A stretch of DNA of 64,000 nucleotides from Actinoplanes campanulatus. GTDB lineage: Bacteria > Actinomycetota > Actinomycetes > Mycobacteriales > Micromonosporaceae. The notes under the pieces were generated by a model, which saw nothing but the letters and a program-made list of their open reading frames with translations, ran no database searches and was not told where the DNA came from. The stretch spans positions 1 through 64,000 of the forward strand of contig NZ_BMPW01000031.1 of the NCBI RefSeq assembly GCF_014647795.1. Direction: 5' to 3'. A program made the position numbers and the translations under genes. The stretch's first letter is position 1, and each line of letters opens with the position of its first letter. This document shows, one piece after another, positions 8,188 to 18,982 of this stretch.

Positions 8188-8783
8188 GTAGTGGTAGCGA
8201 CCTGACCGCCCGTGCCCGGATCCGGGAAGCGGCCATCGCGCTCTTCGCCGAGCGTGGTGTCGCCAGCGCCTCGATCCGGGACATCGCGCAGGCCGCCGGT
8301 GTCTCCTCGGGCCTGCTGCGGCACCATTTCGGGTCCAAGGAGGGCCTGCGTGACGCCTGCGATGAGTGGGCGATGAGCCGGGTCGTCCAGATCCAGATGC
8401 GGTTCACCGAGCTGGGCACGTTCGGCCCGGTCGACCCCGAGTTCCTGGTGCTCCAGCGCTATCTGGTGCGGTCCCTGATGGACGGCTCGCCACGTGGCAT
8501 GGCGATGTTCACCCAGGCCGTCGAGCACGGCGAGCAGTGGCTGGCCGGCACCTCGCTCCAGTCGGCGGATCCGCGTGCCTTCGCCGCGGTCCTGGGCGCC
8601 ATGAAGCTGGGCATGTTCGTGATGCGCGACCAGCTCACCGCGGTCCTCGGTGAGGACGCCGGTGAGCTGCCCGGCTATCTGCGCATGATCCGGGCCTCGG
8701 TGGAGATCTTCACTCAGCCACTCCTCACGCGAGAGCAGGCCGACCAGGCACTCAAGGCACTGGATCGGCTGGTTGATTCGTGA
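8184..8783 (+). CDS. TetR-family transcriptional regulator
   Basis: This 199-residue regulator has the N-terminal TetR helix-turn-helix (RIREAAIALFAERGVASASIRDIAQAAGVSSGLLRHHFGSKE is the region at residues 10-53) and a helical ligand-binding C-terminal domain. It starts with GTG directly downstream of a palindromic site, with no Shine-Dalgarno sequence, so translation is probably leaderless. The exporter genes follow 12 bp later in the same direction. The likely role is drug- or metabolite-responsive repression of its own operon. Confidence 0.9.
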   Translation: MSSGSDLTARARIREAAIALFAERGVASASIRDIAQAAGVSSGLLRHHFGSKEGLRDACDEWAMSRVVQIQMRFTELGTFGPVDPEFLVLQRYLVRSLMDGSPRGMAMFTQAVEHGEQWLAGTSLQSADPRAFAAVLGAMKLGMFVMRDQLTAVLGEDAGELPGYLRMIRASVEIFTQPLLTREQADQALKALDRLVDS

Positions 8784-8795
8784 TGGAGGCGATCC

Positions 8796-9698
8796 ATGTC
8801 CGAGGCCATCGACGCTGAGGGACTGATCAAACGGTTCGGCGCGGTCACCGCGCTGGACGGGTTGGACCTGCGGGTCCGCACCGGGGAGGTGCACGGGTTC
8901 CTCGGGCCGAACGGGGCGGGCAAGACCACCGCGATCCGGGTCCTGCTGGGGCTGATGCGGGCCGACGGCGGATCGGCACGGCTGCTCGGGGGTGATCCCT
9001 GGGCAGACGCCACCGAACTCCACCGCCGCCTGGCGTATGTGCCGGGTGACGTCACCTTCTGGCCCAACCTCACCGGCGGCGAGGTGATCGACCTGCTCGG
9101 GCGGCTGCGTGGCGGTGTCGACCGGAAGCGGCGCGACAGCCTGATCGAGCGGTTCGAGCTGGACCCGCGCAAGAAGGGCCGGGCCTACTCGAAGGGCAAC
9201 CGGCAGAAGGTGGCCCTGGTCGCGGCCCTCGCCTCCGATGTGGAGCTGCTGCTCCTGGACGAGCCGACCTCCGGCCTCGACCCGCTCATGGAGGAGGCCT
9301 TCCGGGAGGTGATCCTGGAGGAGAAGCGGCGCGGCGACCGGACCGTGCTGCTGTCCAGCCACATCCTGTCCGAGGTCGAGGCGCTCTGCGACCGGCTCAC
9401 CATCATCCGGGCCGGCCGCGTCGTGGAGACCGGCACCCTCGGCGACCTGCGCCACCTCACCCGGACCACGATCCGTGCCGAGCTGACCGGCCCGGTGAAC
9501 GGGCTGGGCGACCTGGCCGGTGTCCACGACCTGATCACCGAAGACGGCCGGGTGGCCTTCGACGTGGACGCCGATGCCCTGGAGCCGGCCCTGAAAGCGC
9601 TGGTCGCCGCCGGGGTGCGCAGCCTGGTCAGTCAGCCGCCCTCGCTGGAGGAACTGTTCCTGCGCCACTACACGCGGGACGAGGAGACCGCGCGATGA
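8796..9698 (+). CDS. ABC exporter ATP-binding protein
   Basis: The 300-residue ATPase has a Walker A (GPNGAGKTT, near residue 40), Walker B ([12 protein letters not shown]) and switch region ([16 protein letters not shown]) of the DrrA-like ABC-2 export family. The signature loop reads YSKGNRQKV in place of the classical LSGGQ form, as is common in this subgroup. GGAGG precedes the ATG. The permease start overlaps its stop by ATGA. Together with the TetR regulator it forms a three-gene export operon, probably for a drug or lipid-like compound; the substrate is unknown. Confidence 0.92.
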   Translation: MSEAIDAEGLIKRFGAVTALDGLDLRVRTGEVHGFLGPNGAGKTTAIRVLLGLMRADGGSARLLGGDPWADATELHRRLAYVPGDVTFWPNLTGGEVIDLLGRLRGGVDRKRRDSLIERFELDPRKKGRAYSKGNRQKVALVAALASDVELLLLDEPTSGLDPLMEEAFREVILEEKRRGDRTVLLSSHILSEVEALCDRLTIIRAGRVVETGTLGDLRHLTRTTIRAELTGPVNGLGDLAGVHDLITEDGRVAFDVDADALEPALKALVAAGVRSLVSQPPSLEELFLRHYTRDEETAR

Positions 9699-11266
9699 CC
9701 GGCACCCTCAGCCTGCTGCGGTTGGTGCTGCGCCGGGACCGGGTCGCCATGCCGCTCTGGGTGCTCGGGCTCGGGCTCCTGCCGTATGTCTACGTCACCG
9801 GGTTCGACACCCTCTTCGCCACCGCGCAGGAGCGGATCGACTACGCCCGGATCAGTTCGGGGAACGCCGGATTCGTCGCCCTCTACGGTCCACTGCACGG
9901 CGACAGCATCGGCGAGCTGACGGTCTGGCGTGGCGGTTTCGTACCGGTGATGATCGGCCTGGCCGCACTGCTCACGGTGATCCGGCACACCCGGGCCGAC
10001 GAGGAGGCGGGCCGGACCGAGCTGATCCGGGCCACCGTGGTCGGCCGGTTCGCGCAGCTCGCCGCCGCCGTGCTCGGCACCGCCGCGGCCTGCCTCGTGA
10101 TGGGCGTGCTGGTGGTGGTGACCCTGATCGGCAAGGGGCTGCCGGCCGGCGGGTCGGTGGCGCTGGGCGCGGTCTTCACGCTGAGCGGCTGGGTCTTTGC
10201 CGGGGTCGGTGCGGTCGCCGCGCAGGTGAGCGAGACCGCCCGTGGCGCCCGGACGATCGCGGTGCTGGTTCTCGGCGCGGCCTACGTGCTGCGGATGGGC
10301 GGGGACATCTCGGCGCTCGGTGACGAGCGGATGGAGTGGCTGTCCTGGCTGTCCCCGGTCGGCTGGCTGCACCGGGTGTTCCCGTTCGGGGCGGACGCCT
10401 GGGGGCCGGCGCTGCTGACCCTGGTCGTCTCCGTCGCCACGGTCGGCGCCGCGGCGTACCTCTCGACCCGGCGTGATGTGGGCGGCGCCCTGGTCGCCGG
10501 ACGGCTCGGACCGGCCACCGCGGCCGCGGGCCTGAACTCGCCGGTCGCGCTCGCCTGGCGCCTGCACCGCGGCCTGCTGTTCGGCTGGACCGGCGGGTTC
10601 GCCGCCCTCGGGCTGGTCTTCGGCGGGGTCGCCGGCAGCGTGGCGGAGCTCACCGAGGACTCGGCGAACGTGAGCGAGGTGTTCAGCCGGTTCGGCGGGG
10701 CGGACGCCGTGCTCGACAACTACTTCTCCACCACCGCCGCGATCTGCGGGGTGATCGTGTCCTGCTATGCCGTGCAGGCGGCGCTGCGGATGCGTGACGA
10801 GGAGCAGACCGGGCACGCCGAGGCGGTGCTCAGCACCGCCGTGAACCGGTACGCCTGGGCCACCGGCCACCTGCTCTTCGCGCTGCTCGGCCCGGCCGCC
10901 GCACTGCTCGCCCAAGGGCTCACGGCCGGGCTGGTGCACGGCGACCCCGGGCCGGTGCTGGGCGCCTCGATCGCCCAGTTGCCCGCGGTCTGGGTGCTGG
11001 CCGGGCTGACCGTGCTGCTGGTCGGCGCGGCTCCCCGGCTGGCCCAGGCGGCCTGGGCGGCGGTCGCGGCGTGCCTGCTGGTGATGCTGGTCGGCCCGCT
11101 GCTCGAGGTGGACCAGTGGGTGCTCGACATCTCGCCGTTCACCCACGTCCCGCATCTTCCGGGCGGGGACCTCACGACCGTACCCCTGATGATGTTGATC
11201 TTGATCGCGGCCGGTCTGGGCGGCGCCGGCCTGATCGCCCTGCGCCGCCGCGACCTGCCGGTCTAG
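9695..11266 (+). CDS. ABC exporter permease (ABC-2 type)
   Basis: The 523-residue integral membrane protein has about 12 hydrophobic segments in two similar halves, each beginning near a charged loop after [13 protein letters not shown] or [12 protein letters not shown]. This is the duplicated permease architecture of TetR-linked exporters. Its start overlaps the ATPase stop by ATGA, so the two are translationally coupled. Its stop overlaps the stop of the convergent antiporter gene within the palindrome CTAG. Confidence 0.88.
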   Translation: MTGTLSLLRLVLRRDRVAMPLWVLGLGLLPYVYVTGFDTLFATAQERIDYARISSGNAGFVALYGPLHGDSIGELTVWRGGFVPVMIGLAALLTVIRHTRADEEAGRTELIRATVVGRFAQLAAAVLGTAAACLVMGVLVVVTLIGKGLPAGGSVALGAVFTLSGWVFAGVGAVAAQVSETARGARTIAVLVLGAAYVLRMGGDISALGDERMEWLSWLSPVGWLHRVFPFGADAWGPALLTLVVSVATVGAAAYLSTRRDVGGALVAGRLGPATAAAGLNSPVALAWRLHRGLLFGWTGGFAALGLVFGGVAGSVAELTEDSANVSEVFSRFGGADAVLDNYFSTTAAICGVIVSCYAVQAALRMRDEEQTGHAEAVLSTAVNRYAWATGHLLFALLGPAAALLAQGLTAGLVHGDPGPVLGASIAQLPAVWVLAGLTVLLVGAAPRLAQAAWAAVAACLLVMLVGPLLEVDQWVLDISPFTHVPHLPGGDLTTVPLMMLILIAAGLGGAGLIALRRRDLPV

Positions 11267-12918
11267 GAGCCCGAAGGGCGCTTCGGCAGGATCAGCTCCT
11301 CGTGATCCAGCTCGCGGTTGAGCATGCGCAGGTTGTCGTCGTCGAGACGGCCCGCGTCGCGCCAGCGCAGCAGCTCCTCGCGCTCGGCGTCGATCACCGC
11401 CTGCCGGACCATGAGCGCGGCCTCGTACTGCGGCGACTCCGGCACCTCGTGCGACTCGACCTGCTCCAGCAGGTCGAGTCGCCGCTGGTAGCGGTCCAGC
11501 CGGAACTGGAGCTGCGTGCGCATCGTCTCGATGGCCTCGTCCTCGACGTTGTCGTGCTGCTGCTCCTGGATGTCGTCGAGCCGGTCCAGGGCAACGATCA
11601 CGGCGGCCGAGCGGGCCTCGTTGCGCAGCTTCGCCTTGTCCGTCTGGTTGGCGCGCAGGCCCAGCCAGCGCATCAGCGGCGCGAAGGTGAGACCCTGCCC
11701 GACCAGGGTGACCAGCACCACCGCGATCGCGCAGAAGCGCAGCAGTTCGCGGTCCGGGAAGCCGATCGGCAGGGTGAAGACCGCCGCCAGCGTGATGACG
11801 CCGCGGGTGCCGGCCCAGCTCAGCGCGACCACCTCCTTGCCGGTGAGCGGGGCCTCGCGCTTCTCGACGTCGGTCTCCGGCTCGTCCTGGCCGCCCAACC
11901 GGGTGTGCAGCGAGCGTGGCAGCCACTGGGTGGTGACCAGCCAGAGCGGGCGCAGCAGCAGCACCACGCCGAGCGTGATGGCCAGAGCGATCAGGATGGT
12001 GCTGGTCTCGTACTCGGCCAAGCCCCGCACCACGTGGGGCACCTGCTGGCCGATGAGCAGGAAGACCATGCCCTCCAGCAGGAAGTCGATGAGCCGCCAG
12101 ACGGCGCTGACCTGGAGTCGGCTGGCGCCGGTCGTGTACCGCGGGGTGTCGTGGCCGACGATCAGGCCGGCCACCACGACGGCCAGCACGCCGGAGATCG
12201 TGACGTAGTGGTGGACGAACGAGTTCTCGCAGATCAGGTATGCCGCGAGCGGGGTGATCAGGGAGAGGGCGTTGGCGTTGAGCGGGTCGTAGCGCAGGGC
12301 CTTGAGCATGCGTACCGCGTAGGCCACGGCCACGCCGACCAGCACCCCGCCGGACGCCGAGATGACGAACTGGCCGACCGCGTTGTCGAAGTTGAAGTTG
12401 CCGTCCCGCCACGCGGCCACCGCCACGGTCAGGATGGTCAGCGCGGTCGCGTCGTTGAGCAGGCCCTCACCCTGGATCAGGGTGACCAGCTTGCCGGGCA
12501 GCCCGGCCTTGCGGCCGACGGCGAGCGCCGCGACCGGGTCCGGCGGCGCGACGGTCGCGCCCAGCGCCACGCCGGCCGCCAGGGTGGCCCCGGCCACCCA
12601 GAGCGAGAAGCCGAGGCCGATCAGGAGCGCGGTGACCAGCACCAGCACCACCGAGAGGCTGATCACCGTACGCATGTTGTGCCGGATGTCCAGCAGCGAC
12701 GAATCGAGTGCCGCGTTGTAGAGCAACGGCGGCAGGATGAAGGTAAGGACGAGTTCGGGATCGAGGTCGAGGTTCGGCCCCGGCAGGTAGGCGTACAGGA
12801 TGCCGATCAGGGTCAGCAGGACCGCCGCCGGGAGGCCGGTCTTCTCGGTGACCCATCGGACGGCGACGATCACGCAGACCGCGCCCAGAACGAAAAGCAG
12901 GATCCCCTCGTAACTCAT
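11263..12918 (-). CDS. CPA1-family Na+/H+ antiporter (NhaP type)
   Basis: The 551-residue protein has about 12 membrane segments, with the CPA1 core ATVAPPDPVAALAVGRKAGLP and GEGLLNDATALTI, the latter carrying the acidic Asn-Asp exchange-site pair. A hydrophilic cytoplasmic tail of about 130 residues is rich in Arg, Glu and Gln. The family exchanges sodium or potassium for protons in pH and salt homeostasis. A DUF4142 gene lies 4 bp upstream on the same strand and is probably co-transcribed. The 3' end overlaps the convergent permease by four bases. Confidence 0.92.
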   Translation of the reverse strand: MSYEGILLFVLGAVCVIVAVRWVTEKTGLPAAVLLTLIGILYAYLPGPNLDLDPELVLTFILPPLLYNAALDSSLLDIRHNMRTVISLSVVLVLVTALLIGLGFSLWVAGATLAAGVALGATVAPPDPVAALAVGRKAGLPGKLVTLIQGEGLLNDATALTILTVAVAAWRDGNFNFDNAVGQFVISASGGVLVGVAVAYAVRMLKALRYDPLNANALSLITPLAAYLICENSFVHHYVTISGVLAVVVAGLIVGHDTPRYTTGASRLQVSAVWRLIDFLLEGMVFLLIGQQVPHVVRGLAEYETSTILIALAITLGVVLLLRPLWLVTTQWLPRSLHTRLGGQDEPETDVEKREAPLTGKEVVALSWAGTRGVITLAAVFTLPIGFPDRELLRFCAIAVVLVTLVGQGLTFAPLMRWLGLRANQTDKAKLRNEARSAAVIVALDRLDDIQEQQHDNVEDEAIETMRTQLQFRLDRYQRRLDLLEQVESHEVPESPQYEAALMVRQAVIDAEREELLRWRDAGRLDDDNLRMLNRELDHEELILPKRPSGS

Positions 12919-12922
12919 TCGA

Positions 12923-13462
12923 TCATTGTCGCGGCTGCTCCAGGGCGATTCGGTTTCGGGCCGCGGTCAAAGCGTCACGATTCTTCTCGATAGCCGGGAC
13001 GGCGGTCACGACGATCTTCCGCACCATCGGGTCGGTGGTCGTCCGGAGCACGATCCGGGCGAGTTTGGCGGCCCGCTCGTACGCCGAGATCTGGGTGCTC
13101 ACGAAGAGCGTGTCGAACGCCCGCCCGGACGCGGCCTGGTACTGCTCGTTGAGGGTGAGCTGTTCCGAGTTGGGCTCGGCGGGCAGCCGGACCTCCAGCG
13201 CCTCGGCGGCCGCGCGCACCTGCGCGTCGAGTTTGCGGTGGTACGCCACGAACCGTTTCCCCAGTTTGCGGACCGAACCCAACTCGCCCTTGCGGGCGGC
13301 CAGCCGCCCGGCCGTGATCTGGGCCAGGTTGCCCTGATGGGCGGCGATCAGGAACTCCGCCTCCGGGCTGACGGGACGGGCCGGGGCCGCGGTCGCGGCG
13401 GTGACCGGCAGGGCGGCCAGAACAGCGGCCGCCATTACTGTGATCAAGCGACGAATCATCAT
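12923..13462 (-). CDS. Secreted DUF4142 protein
   Basis: Starting at the Met-Met pair (13462), the 179-residue product has a signal peptide (RRLITVMAAAVLAALPVTAATAAPA) and a four-helix DUF4142/ferritin-like bundle (EAEFLIAAHQGNLAQITAGRLAARK). DUF4142 proteins are small exported helical proteins of uncertain function, sometimes linked to stress. An upstream in-frame start (13516) would add 18 residues before the signal peptide and is less likely. It sits 4 bp before the antiporter gene. Confidence 0.8.
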   Translation of the reverse strand: MMIRRLITVMAAAVLAALPVTAATAAPARPVSPEAEFLIAAHQGNLAQITAGRLAARKGELGSVRKLGKRFVAYHRKLDAQVRAAAEALEVRLPAEPNSEQLTLNEQYQAASGRAFDTLFVSTQISAYERAAKLARIVLRTTTDPMVRKIVVTAVPAIEKNRDALTAARNRIALEQPRQ

Positions 13463-13480
13463 GATCACAGGATATTTGGG

Positions 13481-13520
13481 CAAAAAGGGGTGATCGCCGC
13501 TTCTGGCGACGATCACCCCT
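13481..13520 (-). terminator. ahcY terminator
   Basis: Perfect 11-bp arms AGGGGTGATCG (13486-13496) and CGATCACCCCT (13510-13520) are followed on the minus strand by a T run (TTTTTG). The hairpin starts 6 bp after the ahcY stop and separates it from the DUF4142 gene. Confidence 0.88.
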
Positions 13521-13526
13521 GGTGTA

Positions 13527-14987
<1,461 letters not shown>

Positions 14988-14989
14988 GA

Positions 14990-15092
14990 AAAGAGGGCTC
15001 CTCCCTCTCAGGAGGCGCCCTTTCGTCATCTTCACCCGCGCCGAGCGTGGCGGAGCCCGAGTCGGACATCCGTTGCAGCGCCTCTCGGCGGG
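14990..15092 (-). promoter_or_regulatory. SAH riboswitch upstream of ahcY
   Basis: Read on the minus strand, the leader contains GAGGCGCTGCAACGG, matching the SAH-riboswitch core. A stem GCCGAG/CTCGGC is formed by 15084-15089 with 15040-15045. A pseudoknot pairs GAGGCGC (15078-15084) with GCGCCTC (15012-15018). The same GCGCCTCC segment can instead pair with GGAGGAGCCC, which holds the ahcY ribosome binding site, as a 10-bp hairpin with one mismatch. Ligand-stabilised pseudoknot formation would free the site and turn ahcY on. SAH riboswitches upstream of ahcY are established; the alternative pairing was read directly here. Confidence 0.9.
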
Positions 15093-15171
15093 GCCGTGAA
15101 CCACCTTAACGCCCACCCCGCAAGATCACACCAGATGGTCAGAGTTCGGGCTGCACCGTTCACGCCTCAAA

Positions 15172-15189
15172 CTTGCTATTCATTGCAAG
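15172..15189. promoter_or_regulatory. CTTGC/GCAAG inverted repeat upstream of the GH87-like gene
   Basis: CTTGC (15172-15176) and GCAAG (15185-15189) form an inverted repeat, with a further CTTG at 15213. CTTGCA-type repeats resemble MalR operators of alpha-glucan utilisation genes in streptomycetes. This is a weak similarity, offered because the downstream enzyme resembles alpha-glucanases. Confidence 0.35.
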
Positions 15190-15225
15190 AAGAGAGCAGA
15201 AACTTGAAATTCAGCGACGGGCTCT

Positions 15226-15241
15226 TGTGAGTTAGATCACC
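15226..15241. promoter_or_regulatory. Crp-like box upstream of the GH87-like gene
   Basis: TGTGAGTTAGATCACC matches TGTGA-N6-TCAC(A), the half-site arrangement recognised by Crp/GlxR-type cAMP receptor proteins, with one end mismatch. It lies about 45 bp before the start codon of a secreted glycan-degrading protein, where carbon-source control would make sense. Confidence 0.45.
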
Positions 15242-15284
15242 GGACATCTATCGTCGGCTCACCGTCTCTCCCATGGAGCCATCG

Positions 15285-17249
15285 ATGTCCCACCATTGGT
15301 CCGCCCTTCTTCTCGGCATAGTGACCGGCGCGGCCGGTCTCGCCGCGCCGGCCGCGGCCGCTCCCACGCCCACCGCGGTCACCCGGGCCGCCCTCGATCC
15401 CGCGCTGGTCGCCGGCCGCGGCGCAAACGTTCCCTTCCTGGAGCAGGAGGCCGAGAAGGCCGCCACCAACGGCACCGTCATCGGCCCGGACCGCACCGCC
15501 TACACATTGCCCGCCGAGGCGTCCGGACGGTCCGCCGTCACCCTCGACCCGGGCGAGTGGGTGGAGTTCACCCTGCCCCGGGCCGCCAACGCGATCACCG
15601 TCCGCTACAGCATCCCGGACGCGCCGGAGGGCGGCGGGATCACCGCGCCGCTGTCGGTGACCACCCGGCACGGCACCCGCACCATGACGCTGACCTCGCA
15701 GTACTCCTGGCTCTACAACCAGTACCCGTTCACGAACGACCCTCGAGCCGACCTGCTGCACCCGGACTGGTGGATCACCGAGTGCGCCTGTGTGCCGGCC
15801 GCCATCGAGCCGAAACCGGTGATCACCAAGCCGTTCCGGCCGGCCCACTTCTACGACGAGCAGCGGCTCCTGCTCGGGCACACGGTCCGGGCCGGCGACC
15901 GGGTCCGGCTCACCGCGCGCGACGTGCCGACCACCATCGACCTGCTCGACTCCGAGCTGGCCGGCGCCCCGAAGATCGACCTCTCCGGGGTCAACGTCCT
16001 GCTCTTCGGCGCCGACCCGACCGGCCGCCGGGACTCCGCGCCCGCCATCGAGAAGGCGATCGCGTACGCCAAGCGGGCACACCGCGGGGTCTACCTGCCG
16101 CCCGGCGTCTTCCAGGTGAACCGGCACATCCTGGTCGACGACGTGACGATCACCGGGGCCGGCAACTGGTACACGATCATCAAGGGCCGTGCGGTCGCCC
16201 TCGGCGAGCCCGCTCCGGACGGCTCGGTGCACACCGGCGCCGGTTTCTACGGCCGGGACGCGGCCGACGGCGGCAGCCGCAACGTGCACCTGTCCGGGTT
16301 CGCGATCCAGGGCGACGTCCGCGAGCGGATCGACACCGACCAGGTCAACGCCATCGGCGGCGCGATGAGTGACTCCAGCGTGGACGGGCTCCACATCCAG
16401 CACACCAAGGTCGGCCTGTGGTTCGACGGCCCCATGTCGAACACCCGCATCACCAACAACGTCATCGTCGACCAGATCGCGGACGGCCTGAACTTCCACA
16501 CCGGGGTGGTGAACTCGGTGGTGCGCGGCAACTTCGTCCGCAACACCGGCGACGACGCGCTGGCCATGTGGTCGGAGAAGACCGCCGACTCGGGCAACGT
16601 CTTCGACCGCAACACCGTCCAGTCGCCGACCCTGGCCAACGGCATCGCGATCTACGGCGGCCACGACACCACCGTGTCGAACAACCTGATCGCCGACCCG
16701 GTGCGCGAGGGCAGCGCCCTGCACGCCGGGACCCGGTTCGGCGCCGAGCCGTTCACCGGGCACCTGCGGTTCACCGGCAACACCACGGTGCGGGCCGGGA
16801 CGTACGAGCTGAACTGGAGGATCGGTCTCGGCGCGATCTGGATGTACGCGCTGGAGGGCAGCATCGGCGCGGACGTCCAGGTGACCGGTGACCACTACCT
16901 GGACAGCACGTACAACGCGATCATGCTGGTCGCCGAGTGGGGCGTGAAGGACCTCTACTCGATCGACGGCGTGACGTTCAAGGACATCCGGGTCGACGGC
17001 ACCGGCACCAGCGTGCTCAGCGCCCGTGCCGGCGGATCGGCCTCGTTCGAGAACGTGGACGCCCGCAACGTCGGGGCGGTCGGGGTGAACAACTGCGGCC
17101 GGTTCCGGTTCACGCCGGAGGGCTCCGAGTTCGCCCTCACCGACCGTGGCGGCAACGACGGTGGATGGCTGGGGCCGTACGTCCCGAATGTCATCACCTG
17201 CGACGACCGTCCGCCGGTGGTCGCTCCGCCGGCACCCTCCCGGTGGTGA
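15285..17249 (+). CDS. Secreted beta-helix glycoside hydrolase, GH87-like (mycodextranase/alpha-1,3-glucanase type)
   Basis: From ATG 15285 (GGAG at 15275) the 654-residue product has a signal peptide ending in APAAAAP. An N-terminal beta-sandwich of about 200 residues (EQEAEKAATNGTVIGPDRTAY, WVEFTLPRAANAITVRYSIP) resembles CBM35-type modules. A right-handed beta-helix follows (NVLLFGADPTGRRDSAPAIEKAI, TDQVNAIGGAMSDSSVDGLHIQHTKVG as separate turns, NTGDDALAMWS). The NTGDDA motif with paired Asp is typical of the catalytic site in GH87 and GH28-like helices. The upstream ATG at 15273 would add four residues. The enzyme probably cleaves alpha-glucans outside the cell; family placement is by resemblance only. 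Confidence 0.72.
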   Translation: MSHHWSALLLGIVTGAAGLAAPAAAAPTPTAVTRAALDPALVAGRGANVPFLEQEAEKAATNGTVIGPDRTAYTLPAEASGRSAVTLDPGEWVEFTLPRAANAITVRYSIPDAPEGGGITAPLSVTTRHGTRTMTLTSQYSWLYNQYPFTNDPRADLLHPDWWITECACVPAAIEPKPVITKPFRPAHFYDEQRLLLGHTVRAGDRVRLTARDVPTTIDLLDSELAGAPKIDLSGVNVLLFGADPTGRRDSAPAIEKAIAYAKRAHRGVYLPPGVFQVNRHILVDDVTITGAGNWYTIIKGRAVALGEPAPDGSVHTGAGFYGRDAADGGSRNVHLSGFAIQGDVRERIDTDQVNAIGGAMSDSSVDGLHIQHTKVGLWFDGPMSNTRITNNVIVDQIADGLNFHTGVVNSVVRGNFVRNTGDDALAMWSEKTADSGNVFDRNTVQSPTLANGIAIYGGHDTTVSNNLIADPVREGSALHAGTRFGAEPFTGHLRFTGNTTVRAGTYELNWRIGLGAIWMYALEGSIGADVQVTGDHYLDSTYNAIMLVAEWGVKDLYSIDGVTFKDIRVDGTGTSVLSARAGGSASFENVDARNVGAVGVNNCGRFRFTPEGSEFALTDRGGNDGGWLGPYVPNVITCDDRPPVVAPPAPSRW

Positions 17250-17267
17250 TCGCAACCCCTGTCGCCC

Positions 17268-17299
17268 GGCCGTGACGACCACAGAGTGGCGTCACGGCC
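17268..17299 (+). terminator. Hairpin terminator after the GH87-like gene
   Basis: GGCCGTGACG (17268-17277) and CGTCACGGCC (17290-17299) form a perfect 10-bp stem with a 12-base loop, 18 bp after the stop codon. There is no T run, which is common for actinobacterial terminators. Confidence 0.6.
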
Positions 17300-17379
17300 G
17301 CACCGGGTAATACGGGCTGAGCAGTTGGTTTCCCGGGGGAAGGCTTGGGTAGCCTGGTCGGCGCTGCGAGGACCGGAAG

Positions 17380-18279
17380 ATGGGAAACACGTTGAGCCGA
17401 ACCCTGTTGGTCACCGGTGGCGCCGGATTCGTCGGCAGCTCCTTGATCAGGTCGCTGCTGAACGATTTCCCCGACGCCGTGGTGATCTCGCTGGACAACT
17501 ACTTCACCGGAACCCCGGAGAACCACGTCCACGACCCCCGGGTCACCTACATCGACGGGTCGACCGCGGAGATCGCCAAGATCTGGGCCGACCGTGGTCT
17601 CCCGGCACCCGAGCTGGTCTTCCACCTCGGCGAGTACTCGCGTATTCCGCAGTCCTTCGACGACCACGACCTGACCTGGGACTTCAACCTCCTCGGCACC
17701 AAGGAGGTGGTCAAGTTCACGGCCGGGCACGGCGCGAAGCTGATCTACGCCGGGTCCAGCTCCAAGTTCGGCAACGACGGGGAGGACGAGAACCTCAACC
17801 CGTACGCGTGGACCAAGGCCAAGAACATCGAGTACATCAAGAACTACTCGAACTGGTTCGGCCTGGACTACGCGATCGCCTACTTCTACAACGTCTACGG
17901 CCCCGGCCAGATCACCCACGGCAAGTACGCCACGGTGATCGGCATATTCGAGCGGCAGTACCTGGCCGGCGAGCCGCTGACCGTCGTCTCCCCGGGCACC
18001 CAGACCCGCGACTTCACCCACATCGACGACATCGTCCGCGGCCTGGTGCTGGTGGCCCGCAGCGGCTCCGGTGACGGCTACCTGCTCGGCACCGGCTGCG
18101 AGTGGCCGCTGGCCAAGGTCGCCGAGATGTTCGGCACCGAGTTCACGCTGGTCGCGGAGCGGCGCGGCGAGCGGGTCCGGGGCCAGGCCGACATCACCAA
18201 GGCGACCGGCCTGGGCTGGCGCCCGGAGCAGCGGCTGGACGAGTACATCGCGGCGTTCACGGCGGCGCACCCGCGCTGA
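17380..18279 (+). CDS. NAD-dependent epimerase/dehydratase (UDP-glucose 4-epimerase-like)
   Basis: The 299-residue short-chain dehydrogenase has the Rossmann motif TGGAGFVG at residues 12-19, a Ser-rich active-site strand (YAGSSSKFG) and a catalytic YxxxK (YAWTK). The fold and the C-terminal FTHIDDIVRGLVL segment are those of nucleotide-sugar epimerases, acting on cell-surface sugar precursors. GAGGA lies 8 bp before the ATG. It is monocistronic; its sugar substrate cannot be told from the sequence. Confidence 0.85.
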   Translation: MGNTLSRTLLVTGGAGFVGSSLIRSLLNDFPDAVVISLDNYFTGTPENHVHDPRVTYIDGSTAEIAKIWADRGLPAPELVFHLGEYSRIPQSFDDHDLTWDFNLLGTKEVVKFTAGHGAKLIYAGSSSKFGNDGEDENLNPYAWTKAKNIEYIKNYSNWFGLDYAIAYFYNVYGPGQITHGKYATVIGIFERQYLAGEPLTVVSPGTQTRDFTHIDDIVRGLVLVARSGSGDGYLLGTGCEWPLAKVAEMFGTEFTLVAERRGERVRGQADITKATGLGWRPEQRLDEYIAAFTAAHPR

Positions 18280-18336
18280 GGCGACCCGAGCCGGATCGGA
18301 TGTATAGCTTGGCCCAGGAGGGGCATCCCGTGCGTC

Positions 18337-18981
18337 ATGCAGAACGGGATCCGGGTAGCAGTCGTGGACGATCATGCCGCCTTCGTGCGCGGCCTGGAGC
18401 TGTTGCTTCCTGAGGTGAGCGGCGGCCGGGCCACAGTCGTGGCCACCGCCGGGGACGGGGCGCACGCGGCCGGCGTGGTCCGTGACGCCGTCCCCGATCT
18501 GGTTCTCGTCGACCTGCACATGCCGGCACCCGGTGGCGTCCAGGCGATCACGGCCGTCCGCGCGGCCGCTCCCCGGGCCCGGGTGTTCGCCATGTCCCGC
18601 GGCGACGATCCGGAACAGGCTCTCGACGCGCTGCGGGCCGGCGCGGCGGGCTTCCTGCCGAAGACCGGCGAGCCCGCCGAGCTGACCCAGCCACTGATGG
18701 CCGCGCTGGCGGGCTGGGCCCTGCTGCCCGCGCCGCTGCTGAGCATGCTGGTCGAGCGGAGCCGCCCGGCCGGCACGCTGCCGGCCACCGTCCAGCTCGA
18801 CGACGACGACCGGCGGCTGCTCCGGCTGATCGCCACCGGCTCGTCGACCAACGAGATCGCGGGGCTGCTGCACGTCTCCGAGCGCACGGTGAAACGCCTG
18901 ACCGCGGCGCTGCTGCGGAAACTGCGGGTGTCCAGCCGTACCGAGGCGGCCGCGCTGGCGGGCAGCGCCGGCCTGGTGTGA
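18337..18981 (+). CDS. NarL/LuxR-family response regulator (orphan)
   Basis: The 214-residue protein has a receiver domain (VAVVDDHAAF with paired acidic residues, phospho-acceptor Asp in LVLVDLHMP, Lys in FLPKTG) and a C-terminal LuxR-type helix-turn-helix (DDRRLLRLIATGSSTNEIAGLLHVSERTV region). No histidine kinase is adjacent, so its partner must be elsewhere. The HTH is slightly divergent from the usual sequence. AGGAGGGG lies rather far (about 14 bp) from the ATG. The stop is one base from the convergent MFS gene. Confidence 0.85.
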   Translation: MQNGIRVAVVDDHAAFVRGLELLLPEVSGGRATVVATAGDGAHAAGVVRDAVPDLVLVDLHMPAPGGVQAITAVRAAAPRARVFAMSRGDDPEQALDALRAGAAGFLPKTGEPAELTQPLMAALAGWALLPAPLLSMLVERSRPAGTLPATVQLDDDDRRLLRLIATGSSTNEIAGLLHVSERTVKRLTAALLRKLRVSSRTEAAALAGSAGLV

Positions 18982-18982
18982 A

